Source: Castor canadensis
Lineage: Eukaryota; Chordata; Mammalia; Rodentia; Castoridae
Assembly (NCBI RefSeq): GCF_047511655.1
Contig: NC_133396.1
Coordinates: 130,891,490-130,955,489 of the forward strand
Length of the DNA stretch: 64,000 nt
Direction: 5' to 3'
Positions 43,857 to 55,800 of this stretch are shown here, piece by piece (the first letter of the stretch is position 1; each line of letters opens with the position of its first letter). The position numbers were made by a program, and so were the translations under genes. The notes beneath the pieces are model-generated. The model worked only from the letters and a program-made list of their open reading frames with translations, had not been told where the DNA came from and made no database searches.

Positions 43857-46800
43857 TTAAACCTGGCTGATGATTTCCCCGTTCTCAGGAACAAAGACTT
43901 GCACAGGGGTCCCCTCAGGTGATCTCCGGAGCACACACACTGTGGGTACCTGCCAGGGGTGGGGAGAAAGGAGAGGTGGGTGAGCAAACCAGGTAGAAAT
44001 GTCAGGACAGTAAGCCCAGTTACACCATCCTTATCCCTTAAAGACAGCAGGGCCCTGACACTCAGCTCATGCCCTCCCTAGGAAGCCTATGTTCCCAGGG
44101 ACCACCCTTTGTCCATTTGCCACTCCAGGTTCTTTGGGGTGTGACTGACACCCTGACCTCTTCCTTCACCACCTTCCCTGGGCTCACATCTTGTCACCCT
44201 CCCTGTCTGGCAGGCTGGGATGGGCTGGGCCTGGTCCAAGGACAGGTCCAAGCTAGTAGGAAGGGAAAAGCACGTCAGCTACAGGGTGCAGCCTGGGATG
44301 GAGCCAGGGTACTGCCCAGCCGAGGATGGCAGCTGCAGCCCAAAGAACTGGTGGAGGGGAGGGCATGCAGCTGGGCTGTCGGGAGTGTGGAATCTCAAAG
44401 AAGGAGCCTGTTGGTAACATCTGGAGCATGTCCTCTGCAGAGCCCTCTGTACCAGGGAGGGAAATAAAGGATTCGTGTGTGCTATCACCACTTCCAAAAG
44501 GAAGAAACTGGGTCCACAGGAACTAGGGCTGTACCCCTACCAGGCATTAGAGTGCTCTAAATCTTACAGGCGCAGTATTAACCTAGTCCCTGGCATTTGG
44601 GGACTTGGGTGAAAATACTATCACTTATCTGGCACTTACCATGCATTGCTCTAATCATTTTAGCCTCTTATCCACCCTGTGACATAGGTCCTATCTTTAG
44701 GACGGGAAAAAGAGAGGCCCAAAGGAGTTGAGTAACCTGACCAAATTCTGTATCTGACAAGTAGTGGGACCGGAATTTGAACCTTGAAGTCTAGCTTGAG
44801 GGTCAGTGTTTGTAACTGTGCTGCCACCTGCTTCTCAGCTTGGTGCTGTAGGGTAAGGGGTGTCAGAAGGAACTTGACTTGACTCACAAGCAATCATAGG
44901 TTCTGGTTTCTGCAAACCTATTTTTCCCTTTGCCCTGGGCTCTCAACTCAGGAAACTTCAGGGGTTAATTTGATTCTCAAGCTTATCTGTTTGGTGGATC
45001 ATCTGTGGAGCCATTAGGAGGGAAAAAAAAAAAAAAAGTCTCAGTTATCTCTGAGGATCATCTCCACCAGGGTATGTGACCACTGCAGGCAAAATGAGGA
45101 GGTGCCCCAGGGAAGTGAAAAAGTGCCTTCTTCCAAAGCCAGCAGGAAATGTTTTTCTGGCCTAATCTTCCTAGCTGGAGATTATTACGTGGTCACTAGG
45201 TCCCTGGTCCCGGGCTAGGACACGGGCCTTCCCCAGCGGTTAGCCCCTTCCTGTCTGGTCCCAGGGGTCCCTCCAGAGCAGGCATACCTGCGGTCGGGGG
45301 CCCGGAGCTCTCCCGAAGCCCTCTCTCCCAAGGGGCAGGCTCCTGACACGGAAAGCCCCTTGGCGATCAAGCGAGTGGGGACGGCTGCTCCGGAGACGGG
45401 CTCGCTCGTGCCACCACTTGAGCTCCTCGGAGACGGCGGCCTTGCTGAGCGCCCGGCCCGCGGGGCTGTCCTTCAGGGAGGGCGTCCGCACGATGCGGCT
45501 GTGCGAGGGCACCAGCCGCTGGTAGCGCAGGGGCGCGCCCTCCTCCTCGTAGGCGGGACCCCGCGCCCGGCACAGCTCCCACTCGCCAGGTGGCAGGTGG
45601 CTCTCAGTCACCACCACGTACCGCCCTGCCGGGAAGTACCCAGCAGGCATCAGCAGCTTGGGATAGTAGGTGGTCAGCTCCCAGCCGCAGGCTGGACCCC
45701 AGGCCCCACGGTGGCGAGGTGGCTCAGGTGGACAGGGAGGCCGCAGGAAGGAGATGTCAGGGCTGCTGCTGCCGGGCGAGGTGGGGTGGGAGATGCTGGA
45801 GACATCGGAGCCGCTGTCTTCCGAGCAGGAGTGACAGGCAGGGTGGGGCAGCGGGGGCTTGCTCGCAGGGAAGCAGGAGTCGGGGACTGTCACCGTGTAG
45901 TGCGTGGGGCGGCGGCGGGGAAAGGCGCTGCGGCCTCGGCCTTCTGCACCCACACGGAAGGAGTCCACTCTAAAGAGGGAAAGCAAGGAAAACTGAGCTG
46001 GGGTGGAGGGCCTACAATGGAGGCAGGAGTTCAAACCCTGGGAGTGGATGCTCTCGGTCAAACCTCCCCATAGCAAATGAGGCAAGGCCCTCTGGTCTCA
46101 ATCTGCACTTCCCTCACTCATGCACTCACACATCTGTGTTGGTTTAAAGACGAGTGCCTTCCTGCCTCCTTCACATCAGGACAAACATACAATACAGCTG
46201 TCCCTAGTATCTGCCCAGCATTCCAGGACCACCCAGGATCTTAAAACCCAGGGATGCACAGGTCCCTTACATACAATGGCGTGTGTATGTATTTGGATTT
46301 GCATATCACCTACCAGAATCCTCCTGTTGGCTTTAAATCGTTACTAGAGTACTTATAATACCTAATACAGTGTAAATGCTATGGAAACGGTATTGTGTAG
46401 GGCATAAGGACAAGGAAAAGAAAGTGTGATGAGCTGGGGGTGCAGTTCAGTGGCAGAGAGCCTTCCCTAGCATGCGCAAGACCCCTGAGTTAGATCCCAG
46501 CACTGCACCAAAAAAAAAAAAGACTGTACAACAGGATTTTTTTTTTTTTTCATGGCACTACTAGGGTCTGAACTCTGGGCCTCCTTCTTGCTAGGCAGGT
46601 GCCTTACCACTTGAACCACTCCACCAGGCCTAAAAAATATTTTTGACCTTCAGTTGGTTCAACCCACAATGTGGAATGGCAGGTTCAATGGGGCGTCAAC
46701 ACTACGTGTTACATATTTTCAGCCAGCTGAGGAACACTATGTCCCGGAATTTCATTCACAGAATCTACTGAGGTAGGTATTTTCGGGTATCTAACTTGAG

Positions 46801-49800
46801 TGTGAAATCCCAGCAAGAGGGAAGGTGAGGCAGGGGGATAGAGAGTTCAAGGCCAGCCTGGGCTATATAGTGAGCCCCTGTTACAAAAAGTAAAGGGCTG
46901 GAGGACAAAGGTCAGGTAGAAAGCTTGCCTATCATGTGGAAAGCAGACTGTGCTCCCCCAAACTCCCAAACAGAGGAAAACAAAAATGTGCGGCCTTGTT
47001 TCAGCTCTCAGACTGTATGTAAACCGCGGTCCTTTCTGAGACACTATTTAGTGCACTTTTTTGCATTTTTGTGCTTTTGGTTGATGACTTCACTACAACC
47101 CATGTCACCTCCTGCACAAGTAAAGTACCTCCTACAGTTTCAAAGCACAAAAAGCCTGTGATGCAAGTTGTAGAGAAAGTGAGTGTTGAATAAGCTTCGT
47201 TCAGTGTCACAGGCTGTGAGTTCAATGTTAATGAAGCAAAAATAAGGTGAATTTAAACAGAGACTCCCATAAAACTTTGTAATATATGTTACCAGCTGAC
47301 CATGTTGTGCCCAATCGCTTACAGGGAACCTAACTCTATACTTCCCCTACAGGCTATAGTTTGGTATTTGCTAATTTTGTGTTTGCCACGACTTGATAGA
47401 ATTTAACTACCATGAATAATGAGAATTGGTTGTACATTAATTGGGAAAGAAAACTGTCCATTGTTGAGGACCAATAATAATTAAAAAATATGAACAAGCA
47501 CAAGAAAACATGGCAAGGGGAGAAACCTTGAATCAAGTTAGGCAAACTTCAGCTCTGCTGGTTGTAGTGCAGCTTCTTTGGAGAGGTGACTCAAAAAGGA
47601 TCCTAAGGAGAAGCCAAGGTGCTGGCCCTGTGTCCCATCTGTGTATCAGAAACCTTCACCTCTAACTAAAGATCTGGATGGTGGTGCCCCTCAGATCTCT
47701 GGGCTCTCTTACCTCAAAGACTGTGACTGGCCCCTCCTGCCCTGCATCTCAGGGGTGGCTGGGGCACTTGTGCGGCCCTGCCGCTGGCCAGGAACACTGC
47801 GGATGGGAACCATGTGGTAGGAGGCAGGCTCCAGCAGCCACAGGCTGGAGTTACTGGGTCCATCCTGCGGTGTGGTGGCCGGGCTGCTGCAAAGGGATTG
47901 GAGATAAATCAGTGACATGAATGTCTCCATGAAGGGACTCAACAAGTGCAGAAGAATGGCGGTGCAGTGGAAGGAAGCCCCAAAGTTAGTGGTGCAAATT
48001 GCTAGCCGGAGCTTTGAAGTCTCACACCTCTGCCATCACACCACTAAGAAGGGGTGATCACCTGTGGCCTTTCCCCTCTTCCGGCTACCCAGCCTGGGCC
48101 ATCCCTGGCAGTTTCCACCTACTCCCGGCCGTCCCTTCCTCCCATCCTGACCTGGACTCGCTATTGGGCTCAGAAGACTTCCTTGGCCTCTCATAGGGGT
48201 GGTCAAGGCTGGTCTCCTTCCAAGGACTGTTCTGGATTGGGGCCCGATCCAGGCCCCCAGGCTCAGGTCCTGCTGGCTGCAGCCCCTCAAGGCTCTGGGG
48301 TGGGAGAGCCCGGGAAGGTGGGGCCGGGGACTCTGGGGGAGGTTTTGGCACTTGTGAGTCCTCTGCAGGGGTAAAAGAAACCGGGTAAGGTCAGAGGCTG
48401 GGGAAACTGGCCCAACAAGAACATCCACAGAGCCTTGCTCTCCCTCCCATGTCTGGATTGTCCAACTACTCCAGGCCAAGGCTCCAGCCCCAGTACTTAA
48501 ATTGTTTTCTTCTGCCTCCCTTCCTGCCACAGCCCTGTTGTACACCTGTCTCCTTCAAGAAACCTCCCCAGTTTGACTTGTTGGCTCTCATTCCTCCACT
48601 CTCCAACATATGCTCCTAGTGTGGACGGGGGCCATGATCACAGGCAGGCTCCAGCAGCCACAGGCTGGAGGCTAGCCAGCTGTTTACCCATTCTTCTGGT
48701 TCCTGCCTTGCCCAAGTGCCCTATTTCCTTGTTGGCCTGGGCACTCCCCTGCATAGGGCTGACTACACCACTCTGTCGATCCACCTTGACCCTGACATGC
48801 TCAGTGTTTGTAAGTAAGGTTCATAATGCATAGAATTGTGTTTCATCCCCGGTGTTCCCTTCCTCCCAAAACTGCCAATGATTGTGGGCAGATCACTCAT
48901 GGGCTCTGACTGGTTCCACCTGGAATACAGCCCCAGGGTGAAGGAGGGACACCTAGGGCCAAAAAGGTGCTGCTGGAATTTGCCTTTCCCTTCCTCCTGG
49001 AGTGACTGAGCTTCCAGATTGGGAGGTAATCAGCAATTCGCCATCCTCAGCTAAGCAAGTGCCCGACACAGGAAAACTGACGTCAGGACCGAGTGAGGCC
49101 CTGCGCTGGCACCCTGCCTTCACCAGCTCCCCATTTGAAGTCCCCACTAGCAAACCCTGCCAAAGCCCTACAGTCTTGCAGTAGGAGCCTTGACTGTGTC
49201 CAACCTTGACCATGTTCCCAGATTATTCCTCTCACCTTCCTCCAGGAGTAGCCCATCAGACAGGGAGCTGTCATCCGAGGCACTGAGCTCTGGGGAGATC
49301 AAAGGGAAGAGAACAGGAGTGAGGAAATTAACCTGTAGATAGGAGCAACTAGCCATAGTGAGCAACCCTGGCTGGCCCGCCCCTCTCCCAGGACAGCCCC
49401 CATCGCCAGGAAATACCCAGTGTGCTAAATGCGATACTGCAAACTTAGTACTGGAAGTGGGAAAAAGATTCAGGAGTCAGGGGCTAGGAGACAGGAAACC
49501 TGATTTTAATCCTGGCTCTCTCACTGGCTATGCAACCTTGAATAAGCTCTAGACCTCAGTTCCTCCATCTGTCAACAAAACCTAGGGCTTCCTGGTAATG
49601 GAAGCAAAAGGGCAAAGACCCATTTTGGAAGACCCTCAGCATGAAGAGAATTTTGCCAGTGTTTCTACAGTCTTCTAACATCACAAATACAACTCAACTC
49701 AAGGGTCCCAAACCTAAGAACTCCTGTATTACCAACAAGAGGCCAATTTAAATTAGGGTATGGCTAGCCAGCCCTAAGGAAGGTTCTACAGTTGGTGATA

Positions 49801-52800
49801 GGGCACGCCACCTGAAGGAAATAGAGTCCCATTTCTGCATGGGACAGCAGCAGCTGTCACCCAGGAAATCATGGGGAACTTATTTTCCCCATGATTCAGA
49901 TCTTCAGAATAAGCATTCGAGTCTACAGCCAGCCCACCCTGAACTCGCCCGCTCTTGTCTCATCTCGTAAGCTAAGCAGGGTCGGGCCTGGTTAGTACTT
50001 GGGCATTCTTGTGGCACAGCCTCGCAAAGCATTTCCACTTGACTCTGACAATGAAGACAAGGAAAATTGAATGGTGGCTACTATTTCTACTGTGCCCATA
50101 CTTTTCTAAGTATATTATTACAATACACATTTCCTGTGTATTTCATAACAACCACATAAGGCAGATCATCTCCATGTAACAACAGGAAACAGTCTCAGGA
50201 GTAATGAGGTTTGGGTCAATTGGCCAAAAGCTGGTTGAGTCAGAATTCACACCGAGACAGTCCTTTACTCACTCCGTTGTTAGTTATCACTTATTGCGTA
50301 GGTCATTACCAGAAGTTCTAAGAAAAGTAAATAGTTACCCCTTTATAACAGACTCTGGCAAACCGCAGCCCATGGATCAAGTCTAGTTCACTGGCTGTGT
50401 TTACCAGTCAGTGTTACTGGAACACAGGTATGGGTTCCTTTATCTGATGATAAAGAACTTTACCTAGAGCAGTTCTTAAATCTGCAGGGAACATGGTCAA
50501 GGAGCTGGGACTGTCTCCAGCTAACTCTTGCTTTGCTTGGCTCTCAGGTAGCCTTAGCTTTGGGGTTCAGTTACGGAGTTTTGGTTCTCTGCCTCTGGTC
50601 TTACAAAAACCTGGAGAAGGATTTTTATTTTTTGCAAATGTTAAGTTGAAGAAATTATGGAACTATTACTCTTGTGGTCTAGCAGTACAACCCAGGTTTG
50701 AATCACAAATATAACTGAAAGATCCCAAATCTAAGTTTGTAAGTATGGTCTTCCTGGGTGACAGCTGCTGCTTTTTCACACAAAAATGTCACACTTCATT
50801 TCCTGCAGGACATGTGCCATATCACTAACTGAAGAGCCTTCCTTAGGGCTTTCTGGGCCAGACCCTAATGTAGTGTGTTTTGGCTAAATATAAGATCTGG
50901 GAAGAAAGATAACAATCCCATCACCCCTGATCTTCATGTAAACAAGCAGATCTGGAAGAATGCAAAGAAGGGTGTCTGGACACACTGACTTTTGGAGGTG
51001 GGAGCTGGGAGAACACAGGGACCTGCCAAACAACTGGCCCTTGAGGCTGCTCACTGTCTCAGTCTCTGTCCCAACCCAGCCCTGGCTCACCTTGTCCTAC
51101 CCTCCATCCAGCATGACTCTCCCTCATAGTAGCAGCACAGGGGCACCCCAGGTTGAGCGATAACCATGAAAATCATACTTACAACCTTGGCATTTTCAAA
51201 GCTACCACTGTCCAACAAACTAAACTAATCTGCATATAAACAAATTTTTACATTCATTAAAATTAAATAAAATTGAAAGTTCAGTTCATCAGTCACACTA
51301 GGCATAGTTCAAATGCTCAATAGCTATATGTGGCTAGTGGCTACCATATTGGACAGTTCAAATACAGAACACTTTCATCATCTCAGAAATTCTTCTAGAG
51401 TGTGTTGTTCAAGTCTGGCAATCAATCAACAAACCCATACTGGGTACCTATTACATTGCAGAGGTGTATGCAGGGGTGGCTCTCATCAGGTTCACCAAGA
51501 GTAAATCAGTTCAACACCTGACTGACTTGACCACGCTCCACCACCTGCAGAGTGCTAGCTAATTACTCTCTCCTGGCATAATTACTTTCCCAAAACTGAA
51601 TTACCTGTGTGGAGACTAAGAGAGTGAGGTGGAGTTTTGTTTTGAATTTTTTGTCTGCTTATTTTTTCCTTTTTAATTCAAAACAGCTTTCAGCCTCTAA
51701 CTAATTCTTAACCTTTCTCTATTTCCTCCTTTCAAAGTGAGGAGGAGTGTGGCAGAGGAGCCACAAAACAGGAATTATTTGCCTAGAACCACCTCCTCTG
51801 AGCTCCCAAGGGAGGGCATTAGAACTCAGAACCCAGAGATCAACGTCTCCGTACCAGAGCTGGGTAAGTTGGCAACTGTGCCAGCTCTTCCTCTGCACTA
51901 TCTCTATCTTTTCCTGGGCTGAGGCCCTGAGAACTTCAGCCTCCCACCTCCTACACAGGGTTAAGCCAGAGTCCTAGGCATGTCCTGGCCTGCTCCTCAC
52001 TCCCAGCAAGAAGCATCATCAGTCACAATGGTGGCAACAGAGTGACATCCCATCACCAGACACATCCTGGACATAAGAGCCACAAGTAACCAAAGCACTC
52101 AAGGGTGGAAAGGCTTCTGGGCAGTGTGAGGCTGGAGGGGGACAAGAGGGGCTGAGACCATCAGGGATGGCATCTCACCACCCCAGTGGCTCCCTACAAA
52201 TACAGAGCAAGTGGTCCTTGGGGACTTCCATGCCTAGGTCATCAGCTATCTTTCATGGGAAGGTCCACTCCCAGATACCCGTGCGGAATGAAGGAGGGGT
52301 GGAAAACTCTTTTCCCTTAGAGCCTTAGAGATACTGTCCTGCAGTCAGGGCAGGCCAGAGCCACTGGAACCAGAGAGAGGTCTGGTCACTTGGCCCTGGG
52401 TCAGCACAGTGGCTTTCTGGGTTTACTGGTGACGTGTCCCTTCTTCTCTGCCATCTATTCCCGGCAGCTGGAGGTGATTGGTGTCTGGTCACACACTTCC
52501 TATCCTAAATTAGAGGCCACAGGTTGGAGCAGGTGCTGAGATAAACACCAGCCTGAGGCATGGGCCATGGGACACAGGGATCACAGTGGCCTTCAGGCTT
52601 CTATGAGTGTCCCACCAGGGGAGAGAGGACAGCTGTCCTGCAAGAAGCCAAGTCAATGGGCATGGATAGGAGACTGACAGTGAAGAATTTCACTGCTGTC
52701 TAAGCTGAACCTGATGCCTCGGATCCAACTCTACCCTGGGCCACTGCCCATCCAGGTTCCACTTCCCTCAGATGCAGGAAGGGACGCAGGCAAGACCAGT

Positions 52801-55800
52801 GGCAGGACTGAGCCCCAGGCTCCATGTGGTGGGGATTGGAATGGAGGAATGAAGGGCTGCAAGATCTGACCTGACAAGCTGGATTTGGGACAGGACAAAG
52901 GAAAACAGTCCCACCTCAGAGTTCCAAACCACCTACTGGAAGCTACCCAGCTGGGACACACTGGCGTCACGAGGCTGGCTCCTGGCATTAACGATTCACT
53001 AGGTGCCCACAACTATAGGTCTCCTGGGCAGGACTCAGGAACTGAGCTACAGGCAAGTAAAGCAGAGCACAGAGCTGGAAGGCTCACACTCCTGACCAGG
53101 GCACTCGCAGCTACAGAAGGGATTGGGAGGTGCAGCACCAATGGGGCTGGATTTCAGCCTAAACACCAGCCCTGAAACAATTCACTGACCAGTCTCACGC
53201 TGCAAGGGTCAGTGGCTGTGCTGCCTAACTCAAGCTGTTGCCCTATGGGCCTGGGCCATCTCAGTTCAACCAACACTAGGAGTAAACTCAGGGTCATCCC
53301 CAAATGCCTTCTGTTTAGGAAGACTTCTGGAAGGGGGTGTATTGTGTGAAGAATGCAGAAGGCGTGGGATGCTTTCTAAGGAGGTGGGGAGGTTTCTTAG
53401 GATGGAGAAGTCTTGTTGAGGCTGCAGAGGGGAGGGATGGGGTCCAGGTGGACCCAGGAAGCAGGGGTGCCCATGGAGCTGATGCCAGGCATGCAAGATG
53501 ATGCTAACCAAATGCAAACTCTGTGGTACAGAGCCGTGCTACCCATCACCCCACATACGCCGTGTAGGGCGCGTGCGGCCCGAGCTGGGGCACTCGGAGG
53601 GCAGCAGGCTCACCTCGGCCCAGAGAGTGCGCGGTGGGGGGCAGGGGCTCGCTGTTGCGGCGCCGCTCGCCCAGGCAGCGCTGCAGCTCCCGCAGCTTCT
53701 TCTCCTCCTGCAGGGCTGCGTGCTTCCGCTGCCGACGCACCTGCCGGCTGAGGTTCTGCTCCGCGCACAGCCGCCGGGCTGCCTCGGTGATCTGGAGCTG
53801 CAGGGCCAGCTGGCGCTCCAGGCTGCTCAGGGGGTCCTGAGGGACAGGGCAGGAGTGAGGCCGAGGACACACAGCAGCCCTGACCCATGGCCCGAAGCTG
53901 GAGGACCGTGGGGAATTGGGCAGCAGCATCCAGGGACACGTGACAGAGGGTGGAGTGGTGGGAAGGACCGAGAGCCAATTGTCCCCATGAGAAGCTACCT
54001 GCAGAGCCTGGCTGGGTGGAACCCAAGTGGGATACTTTCCCTCCTGACCCCAAAGGGTTGGGCAGTCAGCCCTATGGAAAACCAGGGCCATTCTCACCAC
54101 AGGGAAGGGCGCCTAGGACCAAAGCCACCTCTGCCCCCTTCCTTCATAGACTGAGACAGAGGACGGCCCTAAAGCTAGAGTAACCTGTCTGTACAGGTGA
54201 CTGACTCTCTGGGTTGGTGGTTGAAGCTCTTAACTGATCCTCTGCCCACTGGAGCCAAACCCAGTGTCCTAGCTCTCCAGGTGGCACACTTCCCTAGCCA
54301 TTCAGGCTACCCTAATAAGGGGGTGCCCCTCATCAGTGTAAAGCCAAGCTCCCTTGTGGGGTGTGTAGGGATGGAGAAGACTGCCATGGTGCTGGACTGA
54401 CACCCTGAACCTCTGTGGCCAGCCTTTGGGAAATAAGGGACAGCAACCACCTCCAAAGCTTCTCACCTCTCTGTGCAGGGCCCACTCATCGAGCTTGTAA
54501 GCTGCTCCAATCCTACGGTGGACCCTGGGGGCCTTTTCCCCTGGCTTGAGGGGATACTCTGCTGGCAAGGCGCCTGTCAACTCCTGGGGGGAAGCAAAGT
54601 TAAGCCAGGCTCCTCTCCAGTTGCCCAGGCCATGGCCAACCATTGGAAGCTTGTCCACTGGCCCACACAAGCATGCACCTGCTCTTCCACAGAGGCCCCC
54701 AGGACAACACGGCCACTTGCACCTCTCCCCACCTCATTCTATCACCCACAGTTGTCTTCATGTTCCCAAACTTGGGGCATGCTGCACGGGCTCCCCTTTT
54801 CCTTCACATCTTCTGATTGCTTCCTCCAGAGGGCTACGCATATACCCTGGGTACAAGTCTCAGATTCACTTACATCTTCTCCACCCCTCTGCAGCCTCTC
54901 ACACCCTTCCTTCCCTGTGTCTGGACCTTGGCCCAGGTCTAACTCTCCTCCACCTAGACTCTGGGCCCAGACCCTGGTCTGATTTCCAGAATTCCTCACT
55001 TGGCCCCAGTATCCCAAAATGTGGCCATAGGGCTCCTCAGATTAACCCCAAGTTTGTGTGTGCAGGTCAGGGGCTGGCCTAGGCCCTCACCGCCTCCCTT
55101 AGGCAGAGTCTCCGAAGCTCCTCGAGGCAGGCCTCCAGCCGGGCCTCCAAGGCCTTCTGCTGCTTGCGCACAGCATGGGTCAGCTCCTTCATCGGGGACA
55201 CTGGGCTGTCTGGGCCTGTGGGAGGGTGAGGGGCACTTACTCAGGGAACCTGGGCAGAAGTCCTCTCTTAGATGCTTGCTGAGCACACATTCACACTACA
55301 CACACTCACACACACTTACGCACACACAAAGCCTTATGCCTGCCCACAAATTACAGGCTAGCTGTTGTGGCCTGTGTAATGACCACAAAACACCATGTTT
55401 CCTGGCTGCTCAACAGTGGCAATGTTACAGCTCAGAGGGAGGGCTGTCCCACCAGGTGACCTGCAGTGGGGGACAGACTGTGTGGTCGGAACACCTGGGT
55501 CTCCTTATCTTCCCCCCTCCCCCCTCCCATATATACACACACGTCTCCTGTCCTATCACGATTAGGCCAGACTAGACACACAGGCTTGGGCCGTCCAGAG
55601 CAACAGGACCTTAACACTGGCCAGATAAGAGTTTTCAACTTCTTAGTTAATCACCAGGGCTAATGCTGGACATGGCTGATTCCTGTTCCAGATAGGGCTA
55701 AAACTCTAGGCCGGACTGCTCCAGGAAGTCTGCAAGGGTCCCTGGGGCTCCAGCCCTTTCAGTTTTCCCCCTTCCTGAGCAGAGGCCTCCCCCCAACCCC

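Noticed and set aside
45360-46073. 237-codon plus-strand frame opposite the INAVA large exon
   Set aside because: It mirrors the GC-rich minus-strand coding exon, whose frame matches INAVA. The plus frame is a shadow.
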